Below are positions 9,469-18,682 of a stretch of 64,000 nucleotides of DNA, piece after piece. The position numbers and the translations under genes are program-made. Source of the stretch: G963667145 sp963667145 (GTDB taxonomy: Bacteria > Cloacimonadota > Cloacimonadia > G963667145); NCBI GenBank assembly GCA_963667145.1, contig OY762943.1, positions 124,001 to 188,000 on the forward strand, given 5' to 3'. The first letter of the stretch is position 1; each line of letters starts with the position of its first letter. Below the pieces are notes generated by a model. It saw only the letters and a list, made by a program, of their open reading frames with translations, did not search any database and was not told where the DNA came from.

Positions 9469-10173
9469 ATGAGTAAATATGCAGTTTTGGGGTTGGGAAA
9501 ATTTGGGATTACGGTTGCTTCGGAGCTTTTTGAAGCGGGAGCCGAAGTGTGGGCTGTGGATATAAATAAAAAATTGACCGACAAGTTGCAAACTTTGGGT
9601 TTGGTGGGTTCAGCGGTGAATGCGGATGCTACGGATGAGAATGTGCTTAATCAACTCGGTTTGCACGAGATGGACGCTGTGATAGTGGCAACTTGCAACA
9701 ATATCGAAGCTAATATTACTATCAATATGTTGTTGAAAAAGCTGAAGATACCCGTTGTTTATAGCAAAGTGAAAGACCAAATCCACAAAGATATTTTGGA
9801 CAAAATGGGTGTGTCTAATGTTATTTTCCCCGAAGAGAAAGTTGGAGTTGAACTGGCGAGAACTATTTTGCATAACAATATTTTGGGCTATACGGAAATT
9901 TCCAAAACACACTCGTTGATAGAGATAGAGATACCAGAACAGTTTTTTGGCAAGTCTTTGTCCGAGGCGGAGATTTTGGCTAAATATGGATTGAATGTTA
10001 TCGCTATAAAAAGGCGTAAAAAATATGTAGATGAGTATGGAACAAATCAAATTCACTATGTGATGAATGACAGACCGAAAGCCACCGATATTTTGTCCGA
10101 TGGTGATTCTTTCTTGCTGATAGGGTTGCAGGAAAATGTCGATCAGTTTATGACTAAATTTAAAAGGAGCTGA
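9469..10173 (+). CDS. trkA: Potassium uptake regulatory subunit (RCK domain)
   Basis: 234 residues: one RCK_N NAD(H)/ATP-binding Rossmann domain starting with GLGKFG, with VDINK as the acidic end of strand 2 and NADATDE, then one RCK_C domain (about 135-230). This single-RCK size is that of KtrA rather than double-domain TrkA. It sits on the cytoplasmic face of the channel encoded just upstream and gates it with nucleotides. The start ATG lies 10 bp after AGGAG. The next gene starts 3 bp after its stop. Confidence 0.9.
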   Translation: MSKYAVLGLGKFGITVASELFEAGAEVWAVDINKKLTDKLQTLGLVGSAVNADATDENVLNQLGLHEMDAVIVATCNNIEANITINMLLKKLKIPVVYSKVKDQIHKDILDKMGVSNVIFPEEKVGVELARTILHNNILGYTEISKTHSLIEIEIPEQFFGKSLSEAEILAKYGLNVIAIKRRKKYVDEYGTNQIHYVMNDRPKATDILSDGDSFLLIGLQENVDQFMTKFKRS

Positions 10174-10176
10174 TAG

Positions 10177-10926
10177 ATGAAGTTAAAGTTGACCTTGAGA
10201 GTGTTTGTGATTTTTTTCGTGATATTCGCGATTGCTCAGTTTGTTTATACGTTGCGTTTCACCGATGCATACTCCATCGCGGACGCTCACATTAAGAGTA
10301 CATTTATCAATAACTTAATGATTTTGGTGGTTCTACAATTTTTTTTGGGTGTGAGTTTGTTTTTGTTTATTCCCAAGTTTATCTCCAGAATGCTTTCGGG
10401 GATTTCCAGAATTATTAAAGATATAGCTGTGGGCAAGTTTAACACGGAAATTGTGGTGCCAAATACAGAAAAAGAGATTACCAAAATTTATGAGAACCTC
10501 CGAATTATGTACAACGAATTGGAGGAGTACGACGAACTGAAGAGGAGTAAGGTGTTGGAGCAGAAATCGAGATTTGATGCTCTGTACAGCATTGCTTCCG
10601 ATGCGTTCTTGATAGTGGATTTGCAGGGTGTTGTGATAAGTTTGTCTCATCAAATTCGAGAGCATTTCCCAGAGATTGATGAAGGGACAAATTTGGTTAA
10701 TGCCACTTTTGGTTCTAGTACGCAAAAGCTAAAAGAGTATGTTACAGGTGTGGTAGAGTGCAAAGAAGCTATTGAGCCTACTTTCTATAACATGAAGAAA
10801 TTGGAGTTACATTTCGGTTTGAAAAGTGCTGTAATAAGAAGCCAAACCCTTGAAATTCTTGGATATGTGGTTGCTGTCAGTGTTAAAAATAGTGCAAAGA
10901 AAAAAGAGAAAAAGGGTGAGCAATAA
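10177..10926 (+). CDS. Membrane protein with HAMP-like and PAS-like regions, no output domain
   Basis: 249 residues. Two membrane helices (about 8-27 and 45-68) flank a short outer loop. A HAMP-like segment follows (about 70-125, GISRIIKDIAVGKFN), then a coiled linker rich in Glu and Lys and a PAS-like region (about 130-225, ALYSIASDAFLIVDLQGVVI). No kinase, cyclase or methyl-accepting region follows. AAGGAGC precedes the ATG. Its tight linkage to trkH-trkA suggests a sensor or accessory for potassium uptake, but that is inference. I do not recognise a named family. Confidence 0.65.
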   Translation: MKLKLTLRVFVIFFVIFAIAQFVYTLRFTDAYSIADAHIKSTFINNLMILVVLQFFLGVSLFLFIPKFISRMLSGISRIIKDIAVGKFNTEIVVPNTEKEITKIYENLRIMYNELEEYDELKRSKVLEQKSRFDALYSIASDAFLIVDLQGVVISLSHQIREHFPEIDEGTNLVNATFGSSTQKLKEYVTGVVECKEAIEPTFYNMKKLELHFGLKSAVIRSQTLEILGYVVAVSVKNSAKKKEKKGEQ

Positions 10927-10927
10927 A

Positions 10928-11917
10928 TTGAGTTTTGAGATTATTGATGATGACGGCTTGCGGTTGGATAAATTTTTGCAGAAAAGTTTTATTTCCAGAG
11001 CGAAGGCTGAAAAGTCAATATGTGCAGGTCTTGTGAGGGTAAACGGAGAGGAGCAGCGGAAAAAGAGTTTCAAACTAAGCAGGGGTGATTTGGTAGAGGT
11101 CGAAGAGGAAGAAAATTCGGAAGAGATTAGACTGATTCCTGAACAGATTGATTTTGGAGTTGTTTATGAGGACGACTATCTCGCTGTAATAGACAAGCCT
11201 GCTGGACTTTGTGTTCATCCTGGGAATGGACAATTTTACGGGACATTGGTTGGTGGATTGTTGGATAGATTTGGTGAGAATTTGGCGAATTTGAACACTG
11301 TTCGTCCGGGCATTGTTCACCGCTTAGACCAAGATACTTCGGGGCTGATGCTGATAGCCAAGACTGATGAAACTGCTATGAAGTTGGTCAAGATGTTTTC
11401 CGAGAGAGAAGTTGATAAGCATTATCTGGCTTTGGTTTTGGGGAATGTTGACCCCAGTAGCGGTCGGATTGAAAATAGCATCGCTCGCAGCAAAAAAGAT
11501 TTTCGCAAAATGGGTGTCAATTCGCAAGGGAAACCTGCGATTTCCGAGTACACAACTTTGGAAAGTTACGATTTTTTTTCTTTGGTCAAGGTGAAAATTT
11601 TGACTGGTCGCACCCATCAAATTCGAGTTCATTTGGCTCATCTCGGGCATCCCATTTTGGCGGACGAAGTGTATGGCAACAACAAAAGTGCTATCCTCAG
11701 AGTGCCACCGTCCTATGGCAAAAAGATGGGTAATTTGCTCAAAAATCACCTAAATAGAATGGCGTTGCATTCTTCCAGTCTTTCTTTTGTGCATCCTGCC
11801 AGTGGCGAAAAAGTGGAGTTCACAGCGAAATTGCCTGACGATATGGAATACGCGATAAAGTTCTTCAAGGATAACTTTGATTATCACAAAATTTCGGAAG
11901 ACACTTCTCATGCATAA
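10928..11917 (+). CDS. RluD-family large-subunit rRNA/tRNA pseudouridine synthase
   Basis: 329 residues. An S4 RNA-binding domain (about 1-65) precedes the catalytic domain with HRLDQDTSGLMLIAKT, whose Asp is the catalytic residue, and GRTHQIRVHLAHLGHPI. RluD-type enzymes isomerise uridines in helix 69 of 23S rRNA; RluC and RluA-type specificities cannot be excluded. The start is TTG 10928 with GGTGAG 7 bp upstream, one base after the preceding stop; upstream in-frame codons would add a non-homologous tail. It overlaps lpxK by 8 bp. Confidence 0.87.
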   Translation: MSFEIIDDDGLRLDKFLQKSFISRAKAEKSICAGLVRVNGEEQRKKSFKLSRGDLVEVEEEENSEEIRLIPEQIDFGVVYEDDYLAVIDKPAGLCVHPGNGQFYGTLVGGLLDRFGENLANLNTVRPGIVHRLDQDTSGLMLIAKTDETAMKLVKMFSEREVDKHYLALVLGNVDPSSGRIENSIARSKKDFRKMGVNSQGKPAISEYTTLESYDFFSLVKVKILTGRTHQIRVHLAHLGHPILADEVYGNNKSAILRVPPSYGKKMGNLLKNHLNRMALHSSSLSFVHPASGEKVEFTAKLPDDMEYAIKFFKDNFDYHKISEDTSHA

Positions 11918-12899
11918 GTGGTTGTTAGAGAAGACTTTTGTCTCGTATTTGTTGTATCCTTTTTCGTTAGTGTATCAAGCTATAGTTGATAATCGGAGAG
12001 CGAAATCTTTACCTTGGAAACCCCAAAATGTGAAGATAATCGGAGTGGGAAACATCGTTTGTGGTGGTTCTGGGAAAACTCCGTTTGATATTTCTTTGGC
12101 GAAATTTCTTCAGTCAAGAGGTTGCAAAATAGCTATTTCCGTGCGAGGTTACAAGAGTGAGCTGGAAAACGAAGTTACACTAATTAGTGACCGCCATAAG
12201 TTGTTACCTCCAATTGTAAAAGCTGGAGACGAACCAAAATTGTTAGCCAAGCGATTGCCGAAAGTTCCCGTTATTGTGGGCAAAGATAGGCTCATGGCGG
12301 TCAGAATGCTGTTGCATATTTATTCGGACTTGGATTTTATTATTTTGGAAGATTCGTTTCAAAATTTCAAGGTTGCTCACGATTTTGATTTTGTGTTGTT
12401 CAAGGCAAAAATCGGTTTAGGCAATGGTTGGTGCTTGCCTGCGGGGTATTTGCGAGAAGGTCATCAAGCACTTAAATATGCCGATTGCATTGTGTTGGAT
12501 GGCGATAATAAGCAGATAGAGAATTTGGCAAACCAATATGGTAAGCAGTTGACAAAAGGCAAAATAGAAACTACAGGATTTTTTGATGTTGATGGTCAGA
12601 AAGTTGATGTAGAAGAGCTTAAAAAATCCGTTTGTTGCTCTTTATCCGCTATAGCTGACCCCAAAATTTTTGAGAAAAGTGTGGAGAGTTTTGGAATAAA
12701 TTTGGTGAATAAATTCCGATTTCCCGATCATCACGACTTGGAGAAATTACCGTGGTCTCTATTAAGCAAGGTTGATTACATTATCATAACTGACAAAGAT
12801 TTGATGAAGTTGGAAGATAGCGAAGTGCTGAAAAGCAAGTTGGTTAGCTTGCGGATTGAGTACAATTTTGACTTCGATTCTGTGCAGGGACTATTGTGA
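11910..12899 (+). CDS. lpxK: Tetraacyldisaccharide 4'-kinase (lipid A synthesis)
   Basis: 329 residues. An N-terminal membrane-associated helix is followed by the P-loop region VGNIVCGGSGKTP, then SVRGYKS, DEPKLLAKR and ILEDSFQNF, all conserved in LpxK, although the loop Thr of many homologues (GGTGKTP) is Cys here. LpxK phosphorylates the 4' position of the lipid A precursor at the inner membrane. This is direct evidence for a lipid A-containing outer membrane. The start ATG 11910 overlaps the rluD-like gene by 8 bp, with GGAAG 9 bp upstream. It ends in GTGA shared with the next start. Confidence 0.9.
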   Translation: MHKWLLEKTFVSYLLYPFSLVYQAIVDNRRAKSLPWKPQNVKIIGVGNIVCGGSGKTPFDISLAKFLQSRGCKIAISVRGYKSELENEVTLISDRHKLLPPIVKAGDEPKLLAKRLPKVPVIVGKDRLMAVRMLLHIYSDLDFIILEDSFQNFKVAHDFDFVLFKAKIGLGNGWCLPAGYLREGHQALKYADCIVLDGDNKQIENLANQYGKQLTKGKIETTGFFDVDGQKVDVEELKKSVCCSLSAIADPKIFEKSVESFGINLVNKFRFPDHHDLEKLPWSLLSKVDYIIITDKDLMKLEDSEVLKSKLVSLRIEYNFDFDSVQGLL

Positions 12900-14131
12900 A
12901 AAAAGTTACTTTTGCCTTGATTTTTCTTTGTTCCAGCTTGTTTGCCAAAAGCGGATACGTCATTTATGATGTTCTTGCCGATTCGGTTGTAGCTCAGCAA
13001 GAGCAAAACGCCAAGCTGAATGTCGCTTCCAATCTGAAATTGTTTACTTCTGTGGTTGCATTGGAGGAATTGGGTTCAGATTTCAAATTCACCACTAAGT
13101 TTAAGGTTGAGGGTGATACGCTTTTTGTGAAGGCTGGTGGCGACCCCATTTTGGTTATGGAAGAGCTTTACATTATTTGCTTGGAATTGAAAAACTTAGG
13201 TGCGGATAGCATTAAATTTGTGGTAATCGATGACATGCTCTATTTCCCAGATGGTTACGAAGATTTGTCTCAGGCTGTGAGCGACAGGGCGTATTACGCT
13301 CCGATGAGTGCTTTGGCACTGAATTACAACACGTATCAGTTGGACTTTGTGAATGGCAAGCTCAAGGTGAAAACTCCTGGAGAATATTTTTTAGTTAGAG
13401 ACAATTCCAAAATGAAGTCTGGATTGGTGAAGACAAAGCCTTCTCACGACAGGCTTTTGGTGGAAGCAAATTTTTCTTCGAGGTACAGGCGTTCGATTTA
13501 TAAGAGAGTTTACAATTCGACGAGCCATTTTTTTTACACGATGTGTCACTATTTGGATTTGACCGAAATTCCAAAATTGGAACGACGGAATTTGAGCGAC
13601 AAAATCTTTGCGAAGGGGAATGTGCATGTGCATTATTCCAAACCGCTGAAAGAGATTTTGCGTTTGATGAATGTGTATTCTTCCAACTTCATTGCTGAGT
13701 CTATCGGATGCTATTTGGGTAAGCTAAAATATCAAAATCCCAAATTGGGCAAGAAAGTCATCGAAGATTTTATCGAAAAAAATTTGGGTGAAAAGGTGAA
13801 ATTGGAAGGTTGCAGTGGACTTGGGAAAAATTTCTTGTCAGCAAAAACGATTTTGAATTTGTTGAAATACGTTTGGAACAAGCCTTTTTTGCGAATAGAT
13901 TTTTTTTCAGGATTGCCAGATTTGGGCAAAGAGGGAACGTTGAAGAGCTTTGGTCGTGGGATGAAAGTCAAGGCGAAAAGCGGTTCGTTGCACAACGTTT
14001 GTGCGTTGTCGGGCTTGTATCTGAACGATGACAATCGCTTATTTTTGTTTTCATTTGTAGACAACTCTCCATACGAAAAAGCTGTCAGCAAGAGAGATAT
14101 TTTTTTGGACGAAGTGTTGAGCAATTTTTAG
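12896..14131 (+). CDS. dacB: PBP4-type D-alanyl-D-alanine carboxypeptidase (peptidase S13)
   Basis: 411 residues with a signal peptide cleaved near Ala17. The penicillin-binding triad is present: SNLK at 45-48 (SxxK), S262-S263-N264 (SxN) and K361-S362-G363, a KSG in place of the usual KTG. PBP4 family enzymes trim or cleave cross-links in peptidoglycan in the periplasm. The start is GTG overlapping the lpxK stop. The symbol is by family; I did not separate it from other S13 members. Confidence 0.85.
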   Translation: MKKVTFALIFLCSSLFAKSGYVIYDVLADSVVAQQEQNAKLNVASNLKLFTSVVALEELGSDFKFTTKFKVEGDTLFVKAGGDPILVMEELYIICLELKNLGADSIKFVVIDDMLYFPDGYEDLSQAVSDRAYYAPMSALALNYNTYQLDFVNGKLKVKTPGEYFLVRDNSKMKSGLVKTKPSHDRLLVEANFSSRYRRSIYKRVYNSTSHFFYTMCHYLDLTEIPKLERRNLSDKIFAKGNVHVHYSKPLKEILRLMNVYSSNFIAESIGCYLGKLKYQNPKLGKKVIEDFIEKNLGEKVKLEGCSGLGKNFLSAKTILNLLKYVWNKPFLRIDFFSGLPDLGKEGTLKSFGRGMKVKAKSGSLHNVCALSGLYLNDDNRLFLFSFVDNSPYEKAVSKRDIFLDEVLSNF

Positions 14132-14165
14132 AATTATTTGAGATAAATCGAGATAGGGGTTTTTT

Positions 14166-15161
14166 ATGAAAAGGTCGTTAACGGGTATTCAAACCAGCGG
14201 CATTCCTCATTTGGGGAACTATTTGGGAGCTATCAAACCAGCATTGGAACATTCTAAGCAGTTTGAATCTTACTATTTTATGGCGGACTATCATTCGCTG
14301 AATACGATAAAAAACCCTGAAGTGCGGAAAGACAGCACTTACAAGATTGCGGCTACTTGGCTTGCGTGTGGCTTAGACCCTGAGAAAATTCATTTTTATC
14401 GCCAATCCGATGTTCCACAAATTTTTGAACTTGCCACAATTTTGGGAACTTTTATGCCTAAAGGATTGCTAAATCGTGCACATTCTTATAAGGACAAAGT
14501 TGCCAAAAATCTGGAAGCTGGCAAACCTGCCGATGACGATATTAACATGGGATTGTTCACCTATCCTGTTTTGATGGCGGCTGACATTTTGCTTTTCAAT
14601 CCTCATATCGTTCCCGTGGGGAAAGATCAGAAACAGCATGTGGAAATGTGTGCTGAGGCTGCTCGTGTTATCAATCACACCTACAGCGAAGAACTTCTCG
14701 TTGTTCCCAAAGGTGAATTCACGAAAGACGAGCAGGTCGTTGGCTTGGATGGACGCAAGATGAGTAAGTCGTATGGAAATACCATTCCGCTATTTTTGCC
14801 GAGCAAAGAGCTACGGAAAATGATAATGAAAATCAAGACCAATTCGCAGACTGTGGAAGAGCCTAAAGACCCTGAAACTTGCAACGTTTTTGCTTTGTAC
14901 AAATACTTTTCAACGGTGGAAGAGCAAAAGAAATTAGCCGAATTGTACAGAGCGGGAGGCATGGGTTGGGGCGATGCCAAGCAGAAATTGTTTGAAGCGA
15001 TAGAGAAAGAGGTGGCGGACAAAAGGGAAATTTATAATCAGTTTATCGCAGATAGAGACCGACTGGACAAAATTTTGTTCGATGGTGCGGAGAAAGTAAA
15101 ACCGATTGCTCAGGCGAATTTGAACAAGTTACGTCGAGCTATGGGATTCATTGTGAGATGA
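14166..15161 (+). CDS. trpS: Tryptophanyl-tRNA synthetase
   Basis: 331 residues, normal for the bacterial enzyme. Class I signatures are PHLGN at residues 14-18 (HIGH) and KMSKS near 198. TGIQTSGIPHLGNYLG and HSYKDKVA are typical TrpS blocks. It charges tRNA-Trp with tryptophan. The ATG follows AGGGG by 7 bp. Its last bases overlap the crcB start (ATGA). Confidence 0.96.
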   Translation: MKRSLTGIQTSGIPHLGNYLGAIKPALEHSKQFESYYFMADYHSLNTIKNPEVRKDSTYKIAATWLACGLDPEKIHFYRQSDVPQIFELATILGTFMPKGLLNRAHSYKDKVAKNLEAGKPADDDINMGLFTYPVLMAADILLFNPHIVPVGKDQKQHVEMCAEAARVINHTYSEELLVVPKGEFTKDEQVVGLDGRKMSKSYGNTIPLFLPSKELRKMIMKIKTNSQTVEEPKDPETCNVFALYKYFSTVEEQKKLAELYRAGGMGWGDAKQKLFEAIEKEVADKREIYNQFIADRDRLDKILFDGAEKVKPIAQANLNKLRRAMGFIVR

Positions 15162-15535
15162 GTTTGCTCTACATTGGGCTGGGTGGATTTGTTGGAGCGT
15201 GCTTCCGCTTTCTGAACGGAGAGTTTCTTACAGGACTTTTCCAGCAAGCCCGAGTTCCTTATCCGACTATGGTTACCAATGTTTTGGCGTGTTTTGTGTT
15301 CGGAGTGCTTTTTCCTTTGGCAGAGAGCTGTGGTTGGTTTTCGGAAAATTTACGCAGGTTTGTCTTCGTGGGCTTCTTGGGTGGATTGTCCACTTATTCC
15401 AGCTATATGTTTGAGGCGTTCGCTTTGCTGGAGAAGGGCGATTTTTTTGCTGGATTGCTCTATTTGGGATTGCATTTCGCTTTGGGAATTGTAGCTATTT
15501 GGTTGGGACTTCAATTGGGGTTGAAGTTTATCTGA
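15158..15535 (+). CDS. crcB: CrcB/Fluc fluoride channel
   Basis: 125 residues with four membrane helices. GFLGGLSTYSSYMFE is the Fluc signature (GFxGGxTTFSTF) carrying the pore Phe/Tyr ladder and central Na+ site, and NVLACFVFG holds the conserved Asn. Dual-topology dimers export fluoride. Only one copy is present, consistent with a homodimer. No fluoride riboswitch precedes it, since it overlaps trpS by 4 bp. Confidence 0.9.
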   Translation: MSLLYIGLGGFVGACFRFLNGEFLTGLFQQARVPYPTMVTNVLACFVFGVLFPLAESCGWFSENLRRFVFVGFLGGLSTYSSYMFEAFALLEKGDFFAGLLYLGLHFALGIVAIWLGLQLGLKFI

Positions 15536-15537
15536 AG

Positions 15538-16587
15538 TTGAAACATCTGTATTTTCATATTCCGTGGTGCAAAAAGAAGTGCAACTATTGCAGTTTCTAT
15601 TCTAAGCAAATTTTTGATTTTGAGAAATATTTTGAATTAGCGAAAAGAAATCTCAAAAAATTTCCCAATCTTTCTCCCAAAACCGTTTATTTTGGTGGTG
15701 GAACACCTTCTTTGCTGTCTTCTGTTCAATTGTCTAACCTTTTGGGTTTGCTCGATTTGAGCAGTGTTTCGGAACTGACTATAGAGTGCAATCCTGCAGA
15801 TGTCAGTTTGGCTTATGCAAAAGAGTTGAAAAAAATCGGCTTCAATCGTGTCAGTTTGGGTATGCAAACTTTTTTGGAAACTGAGCTGAAACTTTTGGGA
15901 CGCAGAGCTAGTGTAGAGCAGAATTACAAATCTTTTTCGTACCTCAGAGATGCTGGCTTTGACAATATTTCTTGTGACCTCATTTACGGTTTGCCAAATC
16001 AAAGTATGTCGGATTTGCTTTTTTCTCTTGAAAAGATGATTGAGCTTAGACCAGAGCATATTTCCACATATTTGCTTTCGTTGGATGAAAAAGTTCCTTT
16101 GCATAGTCAGAAAAAAAATATTCCTTGTGATGAAGAATTGGAAAAATTCTATTTGAAAATCAGGGAAGCTCTTTTGGAAGCTGGTTATCATCAATATGAG
16201 TTGTCGAACTTCTGTTTGCCTGCCTGCGAATCTCAGCACAACCTTGCTTATTGGCACGGGAAATATTACCTGGGAATCGGGCAAGGAGCTTGCAGTTTTT
16301 ATGAGGAGCAGGGGAAATTGATGCGGACAGATGGCTTTGGTGGGTGCGAAAAAATAACTCCCGAGCAAGAAGAGGCTGAATTTATTTTTTTGAGTTTGAG
16401 GCTGACAGAAGGATTGAATAAGCGAGCTTATTTCGAAAAATTTGACGCTGATTTTGAAGAAAAATATTCGATAATTTTGAGTAAGTATAGGAATTATTTT
16501 GATATTTCCGAGAAGAGAATTGCTCTCAATAGTGAAGCGTACTTTGTGTCGGATGAAATATTTTCTGAGTTTATCACGTACGAATAG
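15538..16587 (+). CDS. hemW: HemW-like radical SAM protein
   Basis: About 349 residues. The radical SAM motif is Cys11, Cys15, Cys18 (CKKKCNYC), after LYFHIPW. FGGGTPSLL and SLGMQTF are further HemW/HemN blocks, and a HemN C-terminal domain follows from about residue 255. HemW proteins act as heme chaperones; many are misannotated as coproporphyrinogen dehydrogenase. No other heme gene is nearby. TTG 15538 is chosen because the family begins right before the LYxHIP block; TTG 15499 would overlap crcB by 37 bp and add 13 residues. Confidence 0.85.
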   Translation: MKHLYFHIPWCKKKCNYCSFYSKQIFDFEKYFELAKRNLKKFPNLSPKTVYFGGGTPSLLSSVQLSNLLGLLDLSSVSELTIECNPADVSLAYAKELKKIGFNRVSLGMQTFLETELKLLGRRASVEQNYKSFSYLRDAGFDNISCDLIYGLPNQSMSDLLFSLEKMIELRPEHISTYLLSLDEKVPLHSQKKNIPCDEELEKFYLKIREALLEAGYHQYELSNFCLPACESQHNLAYWHGKYYLGIGQGACSFYEEQGKLMRTDGFGGCEKITPEQEEAEFIFLSLRLTEGLNKRAYFEKFDADFEEKYSIILSKYRNYFDISEKRIALNSEAYFVSDEIFSEFITYE

Positions 16588-16614
16588 GAGCGAATTTTTG
16601 TTGGAGAAAAAAAA

Positions 16615-16641
16615 TTGACATATATATTGGGAAAATAATTT
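16615..16641 (+). promoter_or_regulatory. Possible promoter of the lipoprotein operon
   Basis: TTGACA at 16615-16620 is followed 15 bp later by TAATTT at 16636-16641, in a 92 bp A+T-rich gap before the first lipoprotein gene. The spacing is short, so the -10 assignment is tentative. Confidence 0.35.
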
Positions 16642-16679
16642 TGAAAAAAGTAAAGGTGTAATTTATTAAGGAGAGAAAA

Positions 16680-17279
16680 ATGAAAAAAAGTTATATTTTA
16701 GTTTTGAGCTTGATGCTGTTGTTTGGTTGTGCTTCCCGTGAGGTGTCCAGAGTATCTGCGGACAAGCAAACCGACTTGAGCGGAAAGTGGAACGATACTG
16801 ATTCCAAGCTTACTGCTGAGACAATGGTAGAGCAAAGTTTGTCTGCTCCGTGGCTTGCAGATTACAAGGCTGAGAATGGCGGAAATAAGCCAGTGGTGAT
16901 AGTTGGTGCTATCGGGTTGAAAAATTCTACCGAGCATATCAATACGATGACTTTCGTTAAAGATATTCAAAAATCTTTGATTAATTCGGGCAAGGTTAAA
17001 TTCGTGGCAAGTTCTTCGGAGAGAGGTCAGGTGCGTGACGAGAGGATGCAACAGCAAGAGCATGCGTCTATGGAAACCGCCAAGAGATTGGCTGCTGAGA
17101 CAGGTGCTGATTTTATGCTTACTGGAGAGATTAGCGTGATTTTGGACGAATATGACGGCAAAGAAGCTAAATTTTATCAAATAGATTTGCAACTTATCAA
17201 CGTTGAGACTAACGAGATTGCTTGGGTTGGTGACAAAAAAATCAAAAAGCTTATCGGCAAAAATTCTCATAAATGGTAA
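16680..17279 (+). CDS. LpoB-like outer-membrane lipoprotein
   Basis: 199 residues. The signal peptide ends in the lipobox LFGC (Cys17). DLSGKWNDTDSKL and the following ALGVTGA-type region (VVIVGAIGLKNSTEHINT) match COG3417, the LpoB family. E. coli LpoB reaches from the outer membrane to activate PBP1b; whether this distant member does so is not known. The start follows AAGGAGAGAAAA. It overlaps the next lipoprotein gene by 7 bp. Confidence 0.78.
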   Translation: MKKSYILVLSLMLLFGCASREVSRVSADKQTDLSGKWNDTDSKLTAETMVEQSLSAPWLADYKAENGGNKPVVIVGAIGLKNSTEHINTMTFVKDIQKSLINSGKVKFVASSSERGQVRDERMQQQEHASMETAKRLAAETGADFMLTGEISVILDEYDGKEAKFYQIDLQLINVETNEIAWVGDKKIKKLIGKNSHKW

Positions 17280-18667
17280 GATTTCTTTTTTATTTTAGTT
17301 TTATATTTTTGATTGGTTGTGGTTCTGCTGCAACCAATCTTTCTCATTATACTCCGATAGACAAGGGTGTGATGTCTGGCAATTACGATTTGGCGATTAA
17401 AAAGATTGAGAGCCGTGAAGGATATAACGAGAAAGAAAAAGTTCTCTATTATCTGGATTTGGGAATGGTTTATCATTATGCGGGGAAGTACGCTGAAAGT
17501 AATGTGGCTCTGGAAAAAGCTGAAGATTACATTGACGAACTATATACCAAGAGCGTTTCCAAAGCGGCTTTGTCCTATATGCTCAACGATAACGCTCTGG
17601 AATACAGTGGAGAAGATTACGAGGATATTTACATCAATCTCATCAAGGCTTTTAATTATCTGAAGTTGGATTTGGTGGACAACGCTTTCGTCGAAATCAA
17701 CAGGCTCAATCATAAATTGTCCGTTTTGGAAGACAAGAACCGAAACCTGGACGCCGCTTATAATCAAAGTAAAGACAGCAAGGTAAAGATTAAGTCTGTG
17801 ACGAACAAATTTTACAACGATGCTTTGGGTAGATTTGTGAGTATGAAACTTTATGAATCTTTGGGCAAGCTGGACGATGCGAACATCGATTATAACAAGA
17901 TAGTGAAAGCGTTTGCCGTGCAAAATTCGATTTATGATTTTCCTATTCCGAGTTTGCAGAAACCTTATTCTGCTCCCAAAAACAAAGTGCCTCTGAGTTT
18001 GGTGAGTTTTGCAGGATTGGGACAGATAAAGACGGCGAAAACTTTGTACGTGCACACTCAGCAGAATGTTGCTTTTTACGGGACTTCCAAGACGAACTTC
18101 GGAGGGAAAACCGAATTGGACAATTTGGAACATTTCTTTTGGCCAGGTTTGCAAGGTGGTTACAATTTCAAATTCCAGTTGCCGATTTTGCAATCCAGAC
18201 CGTCCGCAGTGAGTAGAGTGGAGGTTTTGGTGAAAGATTCCATCGGAGTTGTCGCCAAGCAGGATTTGCAATTGATGGAAGATTTCGACAAGGTGGTGCA
18301 GTCGGTATTCGACCTTGGGTATAACAGATTGGTTATCAAAACGATAACCAGAGCTATAGTGAAAGGGCTTGCTGGAGAGATTGCCAAGAAGAAGGCTAAG
18401 GAAGAGTTGGGAGACAACGTTTTTGTGTTTTTGGGTGGACTGGCACTGGATGCTGGGCTGAATGCTACGGAAAATGCAGATTTGAGAGCGGCGAGATATT
18501 TGCCGTCCAAAGGATACATTTCCGAAATTTATCTTGAGCCGGGTGAATACGATTTGGTGGTGAATTACTACGATAATAATAATCGTTTGCTCAAGCAGGA
18601 CGATTTGGGTAAAAGGCGTGTTGGCTTTGGGCTAACCAATTTTTATCAATCTTATTGTTTAAAATAA
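17273..18667 (+). CDS. COG3014-like lipoprotein with TPR-like helices
   Basis: 464 residues. A signal peptide with lipobox FLIGC (Cys16) is followed by helical repeats (about 30-230), where LDLGMVYHYAGKYAESNVAL resembles a tetratricopeptide repeat, and then a mixed region with a small-residue-rich stretch near 385-400. The family is uncharacterised. It is found here, as I recall from other genomes, between an LpoB-like and an LPP20-like gene, which suggests the three proteins work together in the outer membrane. Confidence 0.65.
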   Translation: MVRFLFYFSFIFLIGCGSAATNLSHYTPIDKGVMSGNYDLAIKKIESREGYNEKEKVLYYLDLGMVYHYAGKYAESNVALEKAEDYIDELYTKSVSKAALSYMLNDNALEYSGEDYEDIYINLIKAFNYLKLDLVDNAFVEINRLNHKLSVLEDKNRNLDAAYNQSKDSKVKIKSVTNKFYNDALGRFVSMKLYESLGKLDDANIDYNKIVKAFAVQNSIYDFPIPSLQKPYSAPKNKVPLSLVSFAGLGQIKTAKTLYVHTQQNVAFYGTSKTNFGGKTELDNLEHFFWPGLQGGYNFKFQLPILQSRPSAVSRVEVLVKDSIGVVAKQDLQLMEDFDKVVQSVFDLGYNRLVIKTITRAIVKGLAGEIAKKKAKEELGDNVFVFLGGLALDAGLNATENADLRAARYLPSKGYISEIYLEPGEYDLVVNYYDNNNRLLKQDDLGKRRVGFGLTNFYQSYCLK

Positions 18668-18682
18668 AAGGAGAGTTTGATT

